Positions 54,066 through 62,234 of a stretch of DNA of 64,000 bases are shown piece by piece. Position numbers and translations under genes: made by a program. Within the stretch, counting starts at the first letter, position 1; each line of letters starts with the position of its first letter. The notes beneath the pieces are model-generated. The model did no database searches, was not told the DNA's origin, and saw only the letters and a program-made list of their open reading frames with translations. The stretch covers positions 17,980 through 81,979 of the forward strand of contig DUTT01000069.1 in the NCBI GenBank assembly GCA_012841925.1, read 5' to 3'. Source of the DNA: Clostridiales bacterium (lineage in GTDB: Bacteria > Bacillota > Clostridia > Peptostreptococcales > Anaerovoracaceae).

Positions 54066-54995
54066 ATGAAAGATTTAGCTGACAAGTGCAGGCTGGCGGC
54101 CGTTCAGGCATCGCCGGTCGTACTCGACAAGAACCAGACGATTGATAAAGCGGTCGATCTCATCATGGAGGCAGGGAAAAACGGCGCGGATATCATCGTA
54201 TTTCCCGAGTGCTTTATCCCGTGCTATCCCAGAGGCTTTTCGTACGGCTACATCGTCGGAAGCCGCACGATGGAAGGCAGGGAAGACTGGAAACGGTATT
54301 ATGACAACTCCGTCATCGTGCCGAGCGAAGACACCGACGTCATTGCACAAGCTGCCAAGGAAGCCGGAGCCTACGTCGTGATGGGGCTGACCGAGCGCGA
54401 CGCTGTCAACTGCACGCTGTACTGCACTGTCGCCTTCTTCGGGCCGGACGGCTCGTATCTCGGCAAGCACCGCAAGATGAAGCCGACGGGTTCCGAGCGC
54501 CTGATCTGGGGCGAGGGAGACGTGAGCACGCTGATTGCCGTCGACACGCCCTGGGGACCGATGGGTTCGCTCATCTGCTGGGAAAACTACATGCCGCTTG
54601 CGCGCGTAGCGCTCTACGAAAAAGGCATTTCTCTGTACATCGCACCGACGGCGGACAACCGCGAGGACTGGCAGACGACGATGAAGCACATTGCGCTCGA
54701 GAGCCGGACGTTTGTGGTCAGCTGCAACATGTACGCGACGAAAGATATGTATCCGCAGGACCTCAACTACATTCACGAGCTCGAGAACCTGCCGGATCGC
54801 TTCTGCCCGGGCGGCACATGCGTCATCGACCCGTTTGGGAAGTACGTCGCCGAGCCGCTGTGGGACCAGGAAGGCATCGTCTATGCGGACCTGAATATGA
54901 ACAAAGTGCCGCTGTCGCGGATGGACTTCGATCCGACCGGTCACTATTCCAGACCGGATTCGCTGGAGCTTGTGATCCACGACCGGAGCAAATAA
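54066..54995 (+). CDS. Nitrilase family carbon-nitrogen hydrolase
   Basis: The 309-residue protein has the complete nitrilase triad: E48 (VFPECFIPCYPRG), K137 (KHRKMKPTGSERLIWG) and C171 (SLICWENYMPL). ICWEN and ERLIWG are typical of true nitrilases (branch 1) converting nitriles to acid and ammonia, rather than amidases. The ATG at 54066 follows GAGGAGGA. A GTG at 54039 directly after the buk stop is less likely. It may feed carboxylates or ammonia to the adjacent acyl metabolism, which is inference. Confidence 0.86.
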   Translation: MKDLADKCRLAAVQASPVVLDKNQTIDKAVDLIMEAGKNGADIIVFPECFIPCYPRGFSYGYIVGSRTMEGREDWKRYYDNSVIVPSEDTDVIAQAAKEAGAYVVMGLTERDAVNCTLYCTVAFFGPDGSYLGKHRKMKPTGSERLIWGEGDVSTLIAVDTPWGPMGSLICWENYMPLARVALYEKGISLYIAPTADNREDWQTTMKHIALESRTFVVSCNMYATKDMYPQDLNYIHELENLPDRFCPGGTCVIDPFGKYVAEPLWDQEGIVYADLNMNKVPLSRMDFDPTGHYSRPDSLELVIHDRSK

Positions 54996-55037
54996 GACGC
55001 GGCGGTGTACCGCTGCACAGAGAGCTGAAGGAAGTAC

Positions 55038-55898
55038 ATGATACAGGACATCGAACCGAGAGTATTTCATAACGTGTTTCGGAACAAACAGGCGGGGCCG
55101 GAGGATCTGTTTCTGTCGTACCAGGACGACTGCGTGCTGGTGCGAGAGGACAAGGACAAGCTCTGGTACCCGTCGTTTTCCGATTATGCGGCGACGCATC
55201 CGGACCTGGCGGAGCAGGCGCAGTTTCTTTTTACAATCGACGAGCTGAACTATTTCCTCGTCGACGAGAAGGGGCTTGACAGCGTGCCGGGCTGGGTGTA
55301 TGCGAGCAGTTCGCGTTTCCGTTCGGAGAAAAAGTATTGGCGCTCGTTTGCGGGCGTCGTCGGGTTGCAGCTGCGGCGCTGGTACGACAACCACATCTAC
55401 TGCAGCCGCTGCGGGGCGAAGCTCGAGCGCTCGGACAAAGAGCGGATGCTGTACTGTCCGGCCTGTGCGCTTACCGTCTACCCGACGATTTCTCCCTGCG
55501 TCATCGTCGGCGTGTACGACGGCGACCGCCTGCTCCTGACGAAATACGCCGACCGGGGTCTGGGCGGATTTGCGCTTATCGCCGGCTATAACGAAATCGG
55601 CGAAAATTTTGAGCAGACTGTCCGGCGCGAAGTGATGGAGGAAGTGGGGCTGCGGGTCAAGAACATCCAGTATTACAAGAGCCAACCCTGGCCGTTTACA
55701 GACACGCTGTTAGCCGGTTACTTCTGCGAACTCGACGGGAGCGACAGCATTCAGCTCGACGAAGAAGAGCTGGCCGTGGCCGTCTGGATGCAGCGGGAGG
55801 ATATTCCCGAGCCCTCGAGCAGCATATCGCTGACGGCTGAGATGATGGACGTGTTCCGCCGCGGAATTTGGACAGGGGCGTGCGGGCAGGGGGACTGA
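55038..55898 (+). CDS. NudC-like NAD(H) pyrophosphatase (Nudix hydrolase)
   Basis: This 286-residue protein has a divergent N-terminal domain, a zinc ribbon (CSRCGAKL...CPACAL, about residues 122-141), a Nudix box (GYNEIGENFEQTVRREVMEE in part) and the NudC-specific SQPWPF motif that recognises NAD(H). NudC hydrolyses NADH and can remove NAD caps from RNA. The usual glycine opening the Nudix box is kept, followed by Y-N rather than F-V/F-x. It precedes ansA by one base, indicating coupling. Confidence 0.88.
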   Translation: MIQDIEPRVFHNVFRNKQAGPEDLFLSYQDDCVLVREDKDKLWYPSFSDYAATHPDLAEQAQFLFTIDELNYFLVDEKGLDSVPGWVYASSSRFRSEKKYWRSFAGVVGLQLRRWYDNHIYCSRCGAKLERSDKERMLYCPACALTVYPTISPCVIVGVYDGDRLLLTKYADRGLGGFALIAGYNEIGENFEQTVRREVMEEVGLRVKNIQYYKSQPWPFTDTLLAGYFCELDGSDSIQLDEEELAVAVWMQREDIPEPSSSISLTAEMMDVFRRGIWTGACGQGD

Positions 55899-55899
55899 C

Positions 55900-56913
55900 A
55901 TGAAAAGAGTCTGCATCATCTACACCGGCGGCACAATCGGAATGGCGCGCACGGACAGCGGCTATGCGCCGGACGAGGACTATCTGCGCGCGGCGCTTGC
56001 GGATATTGCATCGCAGGCGGCACCGGAGCTTCCGGTCTTTGATTTGATCCAGTACGATCCGCTGCTCGATTCGTCCAACGTGGCGCTCGACGAGTGGATC
56101 GCCGTTGCAAGAGATATTAAAAGCAATTACGACGCCTACGACGGCTTTGTGATCCTGCACGGTACGGATACCATGGCCTACACCGCGTCGGCGCTGTCGT
56201 TTATGCTCGACGGGCTTACGAAGCCCGTCGTTTTAACGGGGTCACAGATCCCTCTTGCAGAACTGAGAAACGACGCCCGCGACAACCTGATTACGGCGCT
56301 GATCATCGCCGGACATTGCGATGTACCCGAAGTGTGCCTGTACTTCGGTGGATTTTTGTATCGCGGTAACCGGGCGACGAAAGTGAGCGCGGATGACCTC
56401 GTCGCATTCGATTCGCCGAATTATCCGCCGCTCGCCCACGTGGGCATCCGCATTGCGCTCGACGAAAAGAGGATCCGGCCTGCCGGAAGCGGTCTACGGC
56501 TCGTCGAGTTCGGAGAGCAGCAGATCGCCGTGCTCAAGATTTTCCCCGGCATTCAGTTCGAAGTATTCGAAAACATCATGACGGAGCACTTAAAAGGCAT
56601 TGTCATCGAAGCGTTCGGCGCCGGTAATATTCCGGATCGCCAGGGCACCATGCAAAAGCTGCTCACCCGCGCCAGAGACAACGATACCGTCGTCGTCGTG
56701 TGCACGCAGTGTCTCAAAGGGACAGCCATCATCGGAGAGTACGAGGTGAGCGAAGAGCTGGCGCGCGCCGGAGCCGTAAACGGATACGACATGACGGTGG
56801 AAGCCGCCGTCACGAAACTGTATTATCTGCTGAGCCTCGGCTGCGGCACGGACCGCGTTAAGCAGCTGATGACGGAGAACCTGAGAGGGGAGCTGACGAT
56901 ACCGATTCTGTAG
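55900..56913 (+). CDS. ansA: L-asparaginase (type I, cytoplasmic)
   Basis: AnsA hydrolyses L-asparagine to aspartate and ammonia. The 337-residue protein has the first threonine motif YTGGTIGM (near residues 8-15), the second HGTDTMAYTASAL, LTGSQIPLAELRNDARDNL (in part) and a C-terminal regulatory half (GIVIEAFGAGNIPD). No signal peptide, so it is the cytoplasmic type. It starts one base after the NudC-like gene and ends before a bidirectional terminator. Confidence 0.92.
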   Translation: MKRVCIIYTGGTIGMARTDSGYAPDEDYLRAALADIASQAAPELPVFDLIQYDPLLDSSNVALDEWIAVARDIKSNYDAYDGFVILHGTDTMAYTASALSFMLDGLTKPVVLTGSQIPLAELRNDARDNLITALIIAGHCDVPEVCLYFGGFLYRGNRATKVSADDLVAFDSPNYPPLAHVGIRIALDEKRIRPAGSGLRLVEFGEQQIAVLKIFPGIQFEVFENIMTEHLKGIVIEAFGAGNIPDRQGTMQKLLTRARDNDTVVVVCTQCLKGTAIIGEYEVSEELARAGAVNGYDMTVEAAVTKLYYLLSLGCGTDRVKQLMTENLRGELTIPIL

Positions 56914-56958
56914 CTGATCGTTTGTCGCCGGTCGTTTGTTCAGCAAGTACGCACACGG

Positions 56959-56985
56959 AAAAAGCGGCGATGAGCCGCTTTTTTT
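56959..56985. terminator. Bidirectional intrinsic terminator
   Basis: AAAAAGCGGC / GCCGCTTTTT form a 10-bp stem with a 5-base loop, plus T-run, between the convergent ansA and arginase genes. Confidence 0.88.
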
Positions 56986-57031
56986 GATCGGTATTATTCC
57001 GAACGGATTTGCTACCTGTTTGGCTGCATGC

Positions 57032-57922
57032 TCAATATACAACTTTACCGAGAGCAGCGAGCACGAGTTCGCTTGCGAGATGGGCGGTTTGGTTGCCGAT
57101 ATCCAGGATGGGATTGACTTCGACCATGTCCATCGCCAACAGTTTGCCCGATTCGTGGAGCATTTCGACGGCGAGGAAAGCCTCCCGGATCGTGAGTCCG
57201 CTGTGCACGGTCGTGCCGGTGCCCGGCGCGGCTTCCGGTGTAAGCGAGTCGATGTCGAAGCTTAAGTGGATGCCCGCCGTGCCGTCCGATGCGATGTCGA
57301 TAGCGCGGTGCACGACTTCCTGCATGCCGAGCTTGTCGATGGTGTCGATGGCGAACACGTTGAGGCCGGACGCTTTCATTTTTAAGGTCTCTGCAGGATC
57401 CAGGTCTCGGGCGGCAATCTGCACACATTTCGTTACATCTGCGTAGACCGGTCCCTGGCCGTAGTCGACCATGATCTCCGGTCCGAAGCCGCAGACCGCT
57501 GAAAACGACATGCCGTGCATGTTGCCTGTTTCGGTAATCTGTTCGTCGTTAAAGTCTCCGTGTGCGTCGATCCAGATGACACCTACGTTCTTATGCTGCT
57601 TGAGCGTGGCTGCGATGCTGCCTGCGGCGAGACTGTGGTCACCGCCGATTGCGACGGGAAACGCACCGCTTTGAAACGATTCCATGGTAGATTCGTACAG
57701 CGCCTTGCACGTCTGTACGACCGATTCGTAGTTGCGAAGCGTCGCCGAATCTGCACCTCCACACGGCTGGACGATGTCTCCTTTATCGTTGAGTTCGTAG
57801 CCGAGTTTTCGGATGCCTTCGGCCAGTCCGGCAATCCGTATCGCATACGGCCCGATGCACGCTCCGAGCTTCGAGGCGCCGCAGTCAATCTGTACGCCCG
57901 TTAAGTCGACTTTCTTTCTCAT
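57032..57922 (-). CDS. Arginase (ureohydrolase family)
   Basis: This 296-residue manganese enzyme hydrolyses arginine (or a related guanidino compound) to urea and ornithine. The metal motifs are GGDHSLAAG, IDAHGDFN and SFDIDSLTPEAAPGTGT. Arginase-type features outnumber agmatinase ones (N-terminal GASKLGACIGPYAIR). The third motif has SLTP where many arginases have GLDP. It is convergent with ansA. The catabolic context suits arginine use, but guanidinopropionase- or formiminoglutamase-like specificity is possible. Confidence 0.85.
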   Translation of the reverse strand: MRKKVDLTGVQIDCGASKLGACIGPYAIRIAGLAEGIRKLGYELNDKGDIVQPCGGADSATLRNYESVVQTCKALYESTMESFQSGAFPVAIGGDHSLAAGSIAATLKQHKNVGVIWIDAHGDFNDEQITETGNMHGMSFSAVCGFGPEIMVDYGQGPVYADVTKCVQIAARDLDPAETLKMKASGLNVFAIDTIDKLGMQEVVHRAIDIASDGTAGIHLSFDIDSLTPEAAPGTGTTVHSGLTIREAFLAVEMLHESGKLLAMDMVEVNPILDIGNQTAHLASELVLAALGKVVY

Positions 57923-57991
57923 AATCTATCCCTCCGATAACGATCTATAATAAATTCTGCCTAAATGTATGATAGCATATTTTTGTAAAAA

Positions 57992-58147
57992 GGTGCTGTC
58001 CACCTATTGTCCGGTATCGTTTTCGGAAAAGGTGCCGTCCACCTTTTATCCGGTATTGCTTTCGGAAAAGGTGCCGTCCGCCTTTTGTCCGGTATCGTTT
58101 TCGGAAATGGTGCCGTCCACCTTTTATCCGGTATTGCTTTTCGAAAG
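57992..58147. repeat. 39-bp tandem repeat, four units (minisatellite)
   Basis: Units begin GGTGC(C/T)GTCC at 57992, 58031, 58070 and 58109, all exactly 39 bp apart, and end TTTCGGAAA or a close variant. Units 1 and 3 carry TTGTCCGGTATCG, and units 2 and 4 carry TTATCCGGTATTG, so the array looks like a duplicated dimer. Confidence 0.9.
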
Positions 58148-58157
58148 CGGCTGGTGT

Positions 58158-58166
58158 TGGTATAAT
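58158..58166 (+). promoter_or_regulatory. Extended -10 promoter
   Basis: TGGTATAAT is a perfect TATAAT with a TGn extension directly after the repeat array. A poor -35 (TTTCGA, 58139-58144) is supplied by the last repeat unit. Confidence 0.6.
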
Positions 58167-58356
58167 TCCGGTAGTTGATAGGTCTGGCGGCACCCGGCTT
58201 GTACACGGGTGCATAGATTTGGAGGAATGAATGCTGCAGGTCCATTCGTATATACACGGAATGGATCTCGGCGATTGTTATGCTATCATTCACGACGAAT
58301 GCAGGAATCCGAAAGTATGGACGTTAAGTAAATATCACTTAGGAGGTAAAGAGTCA

Positions 58357-58824
58357 ATGCTGTTTTGGGAAGATGAACTCCGGCGCTATTTCCCGGATGC
58401 CAATATCGATGATCTGAGCGATTTCGACCGCACAGCCGCTGAGACGTTTTACATTGCGCTCGACGGCGGGCCGCCATTCGGGCAGGAAGAGTTCGACGCA
58501 TACAACGAACAGCACGACGCTAATTTTATGGAAATCGAAATCTCCGAAGATGAGACCATGGCGACGCTGTTGTTTCTAAAATACCCCAAAGGCGGGCAGG
58601 GTCAGAGTCTGTATGTCGAAGAAACACCGTTTCTACCGGAGCACGAGTCGTTTGCTGAACAGGCGCATCGGTTTATGCAGCACAACGGACTGAAGCACCT
58701 GAGTCTGGCCAATCTGGCCGAAGAGACGACCCTGGACGGTCAGACGGTTAGTGTCTATTACAAGCATTTTACGCAGGCCTCGGACGATCCGCTGTATGCG
58801 CCGAAGGCCGGGTGCGTCGAGTAG
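58357..58824 (+). CDS. Hypothetical protein, acidic, soluble
   Basis: I do not recognise this 155-residue protein (MLFWEDELRRYFPDANIDDL...). It is acidic, with no membrane segment or known motif. The ATG at 58357 follows TAGGAGGT by about 10 bases. A second in-frame ATG at 58231, after GGAGG, would give 197 residues, but the added codons (TTA, AGT, AAA, TTA, GGA) are unlike the G/C-ending codons that follow. I prefer the shorter form. The promoter at 58158 could serve either. Confidence 0.65.
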   Translation: MLFWEDELRRYFPDANIDDLSDFDRTAAETFYIALDGGPPFGQEEFDAYNEQHDANFMEIEISEDETMATLLFLKYPKGGQGQSLYVEETPFLPEHESFAEQAHRFMQHNGLKHLSLANLAEETTLDGQTVSVYYKHFTQASDDPLYAPKAGCVE

Positions 58825-58915
58825 CTGGCATAGGTAGTCGGCGTGCAAGGCCGTTTGGCAAAAACAGGGATTCCCATACCGATCAGCTTAAATCGAGTTC
58901 TTGTGAGCAAAAATC

Positions 58916-59121
58916 GGAGTTGTTTTAATTATTTCGCATATATCGGAGGTTTTAGAGCAGAATTTGGAGTTATTTTAATTTTTTGGTCCAAAATTTTGAA
59001 TTGCTCGAAAATTTGCACAGTATATGGCTGCAAGCGAGTAGTTTTTTGAAATTATTCGAAAATTTGCACAGAGCGCAAATGACAATCCATTATCTGAGAA
59101 ATTAATGCAAAATTTGCACAG
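58916..59121. repeat. Degenerate repeats of about 50-bp period
   Basis: GGAGTTGTTTTAATT (58916) and GGAGTTATTTTAATT (58966), then three exact copies of AAAATTTGCACAG (59008-59020, 59059-59071, 59109-59121). All steps are 50 or 51 bp. Confidence 0.65.
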
Positions 59122-59282
59122 CGCCAATCCGATGCCGCTGAACTTTTCGGGATAGCTTCGGATTCTGCATACCTCCGTCTCCACCAAACCATTGTAATGT
59201 TTAGGTTATGGTAAGATCATATTAACCAATACCGATAACAGTACAGATCTGACTGTACTGTGCACTTATCCGTGAATACTCT

Positions 59283-59310
59283 TTGAAATAGCTGTATCCC
59301 CTGTTATAAT
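59283..59310 (+). promoter_or_regulatory. Promoter of the zinc-ribbon gene
   Basis: TTGAAA (59283-59288), a 16-base spacer ending TGT, and a perfect TATAAT (59305-59310). It leaves a leader of about 140 bases. Confidence 0.75.
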
Positions 59311-59458
59311 TTAAGAAATATGAAGCTTGCTGCGAGTTTGGATTCCTTGCGGCAAGCTCGAGCCTGGCGAAAGTCTAATCATAGCCTTGCGTCTCGAACT
59401 GCCTAATCGTGGATAAGCTGACGGAGGAATGCGCAACGAGTATAGCTAGGAGATAAGT

Positions 59459-60766
59459 ATGCAAGACCAGGATACAATAGCCATAAAATGTAAGCAGTGC
59501 GGTTCGCCGTCCTATTTTGATCAAAAATCTGAGGGATTTGCCTGCCCTTACTGTGGAAGTTTTGCTCCCTGGGAAGCAGATTACCATTCTAATACGTCTG
59601 AAATGGCCTTCAGGCATCTTCCGATTAGACTCTTTGATGGAATGATAAACCTTACTCATGTGGGTACTGATGAAGATTTCTTAGAAGACCACTGGCTTCC
59701 CGGCGAATTGAGGCAGAGAACAGGTAATCTGGACGAAAATCTTTATAATTTTGATAAGGGAACCTTTGAAAAGTGGTCTGAAAGAGAAGAAATCTCTTTT
59801 GACTGTTCTTTCTGTGGTGGGAAAATCACAGGCTTTTCAACTCAAAGTGTTTTTGAATGTGAATACTGTCACAACAAGATTGTGGCATCGGATGTTTACG
59901 AAAGCGGAGCTTATGGTGAAAACTTAGTATTTGGTAACGATAGTGAAATGTATATGCAAGCCCTGCCCTTTAAGATTAGCAGGGCACAAGCCATAGAACA
60001 ACTCCTTCGTTTGGTGGAAGAGCACAAGAGCGACTTTGTAGAGCCGGATATAAAAAAGAGGATAAAGTCAGAACTTAAAGCGATTTATTTACCCTATTTA
60101 GTTGAGGATTTCAGTATAAAAGCAACTGTGGACACTGAACGTGGACAGTTTACTTTTTATCAGGACCGGATCAATTGGGCAAGTCCAGAGAACTCACTCT
60201 TTGATATCTATTTGATGGACCAGCTGAACCCCTGGGATTACGGTGAATCAACGGCCTTTACTCCGGCATTTTTAGAGAATGACGCGCATATTTTTGCCCC
60301 TATGAAGGATCGTGAACTAAAGACTGCAAGACATCGAATCCTCTACCGGGACATACCTCCTATGTTCAAATCCCAATTCAGTCTTGAAGATGTGAGAATA
60401 AAGACCTGGGCACTCTATCCAAGACGCCACAAATATCCAAGAGTTAATCTGCCCATATGGTATTTGGATAAAGCAAGTTGGGTTAAAGAGTCGGATTTAC
60501 AGATTAGAATGGCGGTAAATGGTCAAACAGGTAAAGCTGCGGCCTTATTTTTGAAGGTGGGTAAAAAAGATTATAAGACGGCTGGTACGGACTATATTCG
60601 AACACTTGACCCATCGCCACAGGCTAAAATGTCGGATGAATCTACTATGTATTCCCGACCTGTGGCAGTAAAGTATATAAAACAACCCTTCTTATTCAAG
60701 ACTTATGATATAGAGGAAGTGTTAGGAGAACGGGAAAGTAAATTTAGAAGATGGCTTAAGGGTTAG
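59459..60766 (+). CDS. Double zinc-ribbon protein of unknown function (TFIIB-type ribbon)
   Basis: The 435-residue soluble protein has two treble CxxC pairs: residues 11-31 (CKQCGS...CPYCGS) and about 116-137 (CSFCGGK...CEYCHN). The remaining 280 residues are unrecognised, rich in aromatic residues and Asp/Glu/Lys. Related proteins are often labelled as TFIIB-type zinc ribbon or wrongly as PriA-like helicase, but no Walker motif is present. A+T-rich codons (AAA, TTA, ATA, GAA) set it apart from the genes around it, suggesting transfer. GGAG lies upstream of the ATG. The next gene follows after 44 bases. Confidence 0.75.
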   Translation: MQDQDTIAIKCKQCGSPSYFDQKSEGFACPYCGSFAPWEADYHSNTSEMAFRHLPIRLFDGMINLTHVGTDEDFLEDHWLPGELRQRTGNLDENLYNFDKGTFEKWSEREEISFDCSFCGGKITGFSTQSVFECEYCHNKIVASDVYESGAYGENLVFGNDSEMYMQALPFKISRAQAIEQLLRLVEEHKSDFVEPDIKKRIKSELKAIYLPYLVEDFSIKATVDTERGQFTFYQDRINWASPENSLFDIYLMDQLNPWDYGESTAFTPAFLENDAHIFAPMKDRELKTARHRILYRDIPPMFKSQFSLEDVRIKTWALYPRRHKYPRVNLPIWYLDKASWVKESDLQIRMAVNGQTGKAAALFLKVGKKDYKTAGTDYIRTLDPSPQAKMSDESTMYSRPVAVKYIKQPFLFKTYDIEEVLGERESKFRRWLKG

Positions 60767-60810
60767 CTTCGAATTGAAGCATTTGACGGCGGGAGAGTGA
60801 GGGCAAAGCT

Positions 60811-62130
60811 ATGAATAGTGTAAATTCAGATTATCTCAAACCAAAGGCAGAGTCTGACAACGTGTTACACCTCATCCAGGGCACAACACGGTGTGACCGC
60901 TACGATTATCTTTCGGCGGTCGCATGCGGCACAATCGGCGGGTTAGTCGATATCTTTCTTGTGGGCGCTCCGACTGAAGGCGCGCTGGGCGCGTGGAGCG
61001 ACGCGCAGGTCGACAGTGCGGTGATGCGGTATGCCAGGCTGGTCGGATGGGATCCGAGGAACGAACAGAAAGGCAACGTCGCAAGCGCTATCGGCTTTCT
61101 CGAGAGGAAGTATCCGGTCAATTATGACCAGCGACATACCCGGGATGTAGGCGGCGCATTCGACATGTCAGCGAAAAATCACCACATCAAATCGCTTGCA
61201 CATTCGCCGAGTCCGGTGGGTTTGTTTTTTTCTATGCTCAATCAGTTTACTTCGACCGCGTCCTTTGTGTCGGATGGGCAACTGGTCACGATTCAGTCGG
61301 AAACATTCGAACTGGAAGGGCACAATCCGGTCGCTAAACTGTTCTGCGGGACGGCAAACTGGTTCGGGCATCTGATGTCCGACGTCGCAGGAAGCTCCGG
61401 AAGCCGGGGCAATGCCGGACGAGGGACGGGGATTGCGGTTCCGTTTTATGAACTGTTTCAGTTTTTGCCGCTCGGACAGTTCAACGTCGGAAAGCATAAG
61501 CAGGATATTGCAACGATTGCCGTGCGGGCTTTTCAGGAAGGCTACGATGCGCGGCACGGAATCAGCATGGCGCTACCTGTTATTCTCACCGATCTGTCGA
61601 TCCGGTTTATCTGGGCGCTGCGTCGGTATTTTGAGGACGGGCTGCCTGCCAGCGAGTGCATTCCCACGGCGAAGCACGACGAATTGCGGCTGATGCTTCT
61701 TCTGGGTCACGGAACTTTAGCGGTGATCGACGCACTGGATGCCGGCGTGCGTTCAAAGGGAAATTACCTGATGTTCTTTATGCGCTTAAATCTGTTGGCC
61801 TGGTTCCGGTTTACATTGATGGTCGTAAAAGAAATCGGCATTCAGACAGGGCTGAGCGACACTGCGCAGATGAACATCGATGCCTATCGCAAAATCGAAG
61901 AGGCGTTGGATATGTATCTCGACGAGCTCGAAGGGCTCGATTATGATCGTTTTGAGGAGGAGGCGAACGCATACCGGATTTTCGAGCAAAAACTCTCCGT
62001 TGCAACGAGTTCGGAAGATATAACGGCGATGCTGGAGGATTTTCTAGTCCATTTCGAGATTCCGTTACCGTGGGAGGATGACTTTAACGAGCATATGGAG
62101 GATCCGGATAATTACTTTGTTTTTGAATGA
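60811..62130 (+). CDS. Unrecognised 439-residue protein
   Basis: I do not recognise the family. The N-terminus has LIQGTTRCDRYDYLSAVACG and a glycine-rich hydrophobic stretch (ACGTIGGLVDIFLVGAP, about residues 38-55). Next come KNHHIKSLAHSPSPVGLFF and NWFGHLMSDVAGSSGSRGNAG (in part), then helix-rich hydrophobic segments (about 250-350) and an acidic C-terminus. Conserved-looking His, Asn, Asp and Arg clusters suggest an enzyme or membrane-associated factor. Codon use is host-like, unlike the zinc-ribbon gene before it. GGGAG and a 44-base gap suggest co-transcription. Confidence 0.7.
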   Translation: MNSVNSDYLKPKAESDNVLHLIQGTTRCDRYDYLSAVACGTIGGLVDIFLVGAPTEGALGAWSDAQVDSAVMRYARLVGWDPRNEQKGNVASAIGFLERKYPVNYDQRHTRDVGGAFDMSAKNHHIKSLAHSPSPVGLFFSMLNQFTSTASFVSDGQLVTIQSETFELEGHNPVAKLFCGTANWFGHLMSDVAGSSGSRGNAGRGTGIAVPFYELFQFLPLGQFNVGKHKQDIATIAVRAFQEGYDARHGISMALPVILTDLSIRFIWALRRYFEDGLPASECIPTAKHDELRLMLLLGHGTLAVIDALDAGVRSKGNYLMFFMRLNLLAWFRFTLMVVKEIGIQTGLSDTAQMNIDAYRKIEEALDMYLDELEGLDYDRFEEEANAYRIFEQKLSVATSSEDITAMLEDFLVHFEIPLPWEDDFNEHMEDPDNYFVFE

Positions 62131-62234
62131 TGTGAGAATAGTGTTATTAAGTCATTACCGAAGAAATAAAGAATAAGGCCATTTATATAGGTATAGAGAA
62201 TCAGTGGAAAGAAAGACTTTCAAAGGAGGAAATC

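Larger units (their letters stand above)
57923..58230. other. Intergenic region with minisatellite and promoter
   Basis: Between the divergent arginase and hypothetical genes. It contains the 39-bp tandem array (57992-58147) and a strong extended -10 (58158-58166). No gene is supported. Open frames through the repeat exist only because its unit is a multiple of three. Confidence 0.6.
58825..59458. other. AT-rich spacer with direct repeats and a promoter
   Basis: No gene is supported in this stretch of about 630 bases. AAAATTTGCACAG occurs at 59008, 59059 and 59109. GGAGTTrTTTTAATT occurs at 58916 and 58966, also 50 bp apart. A promoter lies at 59283-59310, and a hairpin (AGCTTGC/GCAAGCT) occurs in its leader near 59323-59357. 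Confidence 0.6.

Noticed and set aside
57992..58147. Possible CRISPR array
   Set aside because: The units are head-to-tail with no unique spacers, and no cas gene is present. The 36-bp-period words at 38418-38500 likewise lack a conserved full-length repeat.
57945..58293. Minus-strand frames through the 39-bp array, giving 13-residue peptide repeats
   Set aside because: They stay open because the unit is a multiple of three. There is no ribosome-binding site, and they overlap the promoter and start of the plus-strand gene. I treat the array as non-coding.
58916..59280. Replication origin suggested by A+T-rich repeats
   Set aside because: No dnaA/dnaN genes and only one weak DnaA-box-like sequence (TTATCCGTG) are nearby. 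The repeated words do not resemble DnaA boxes.
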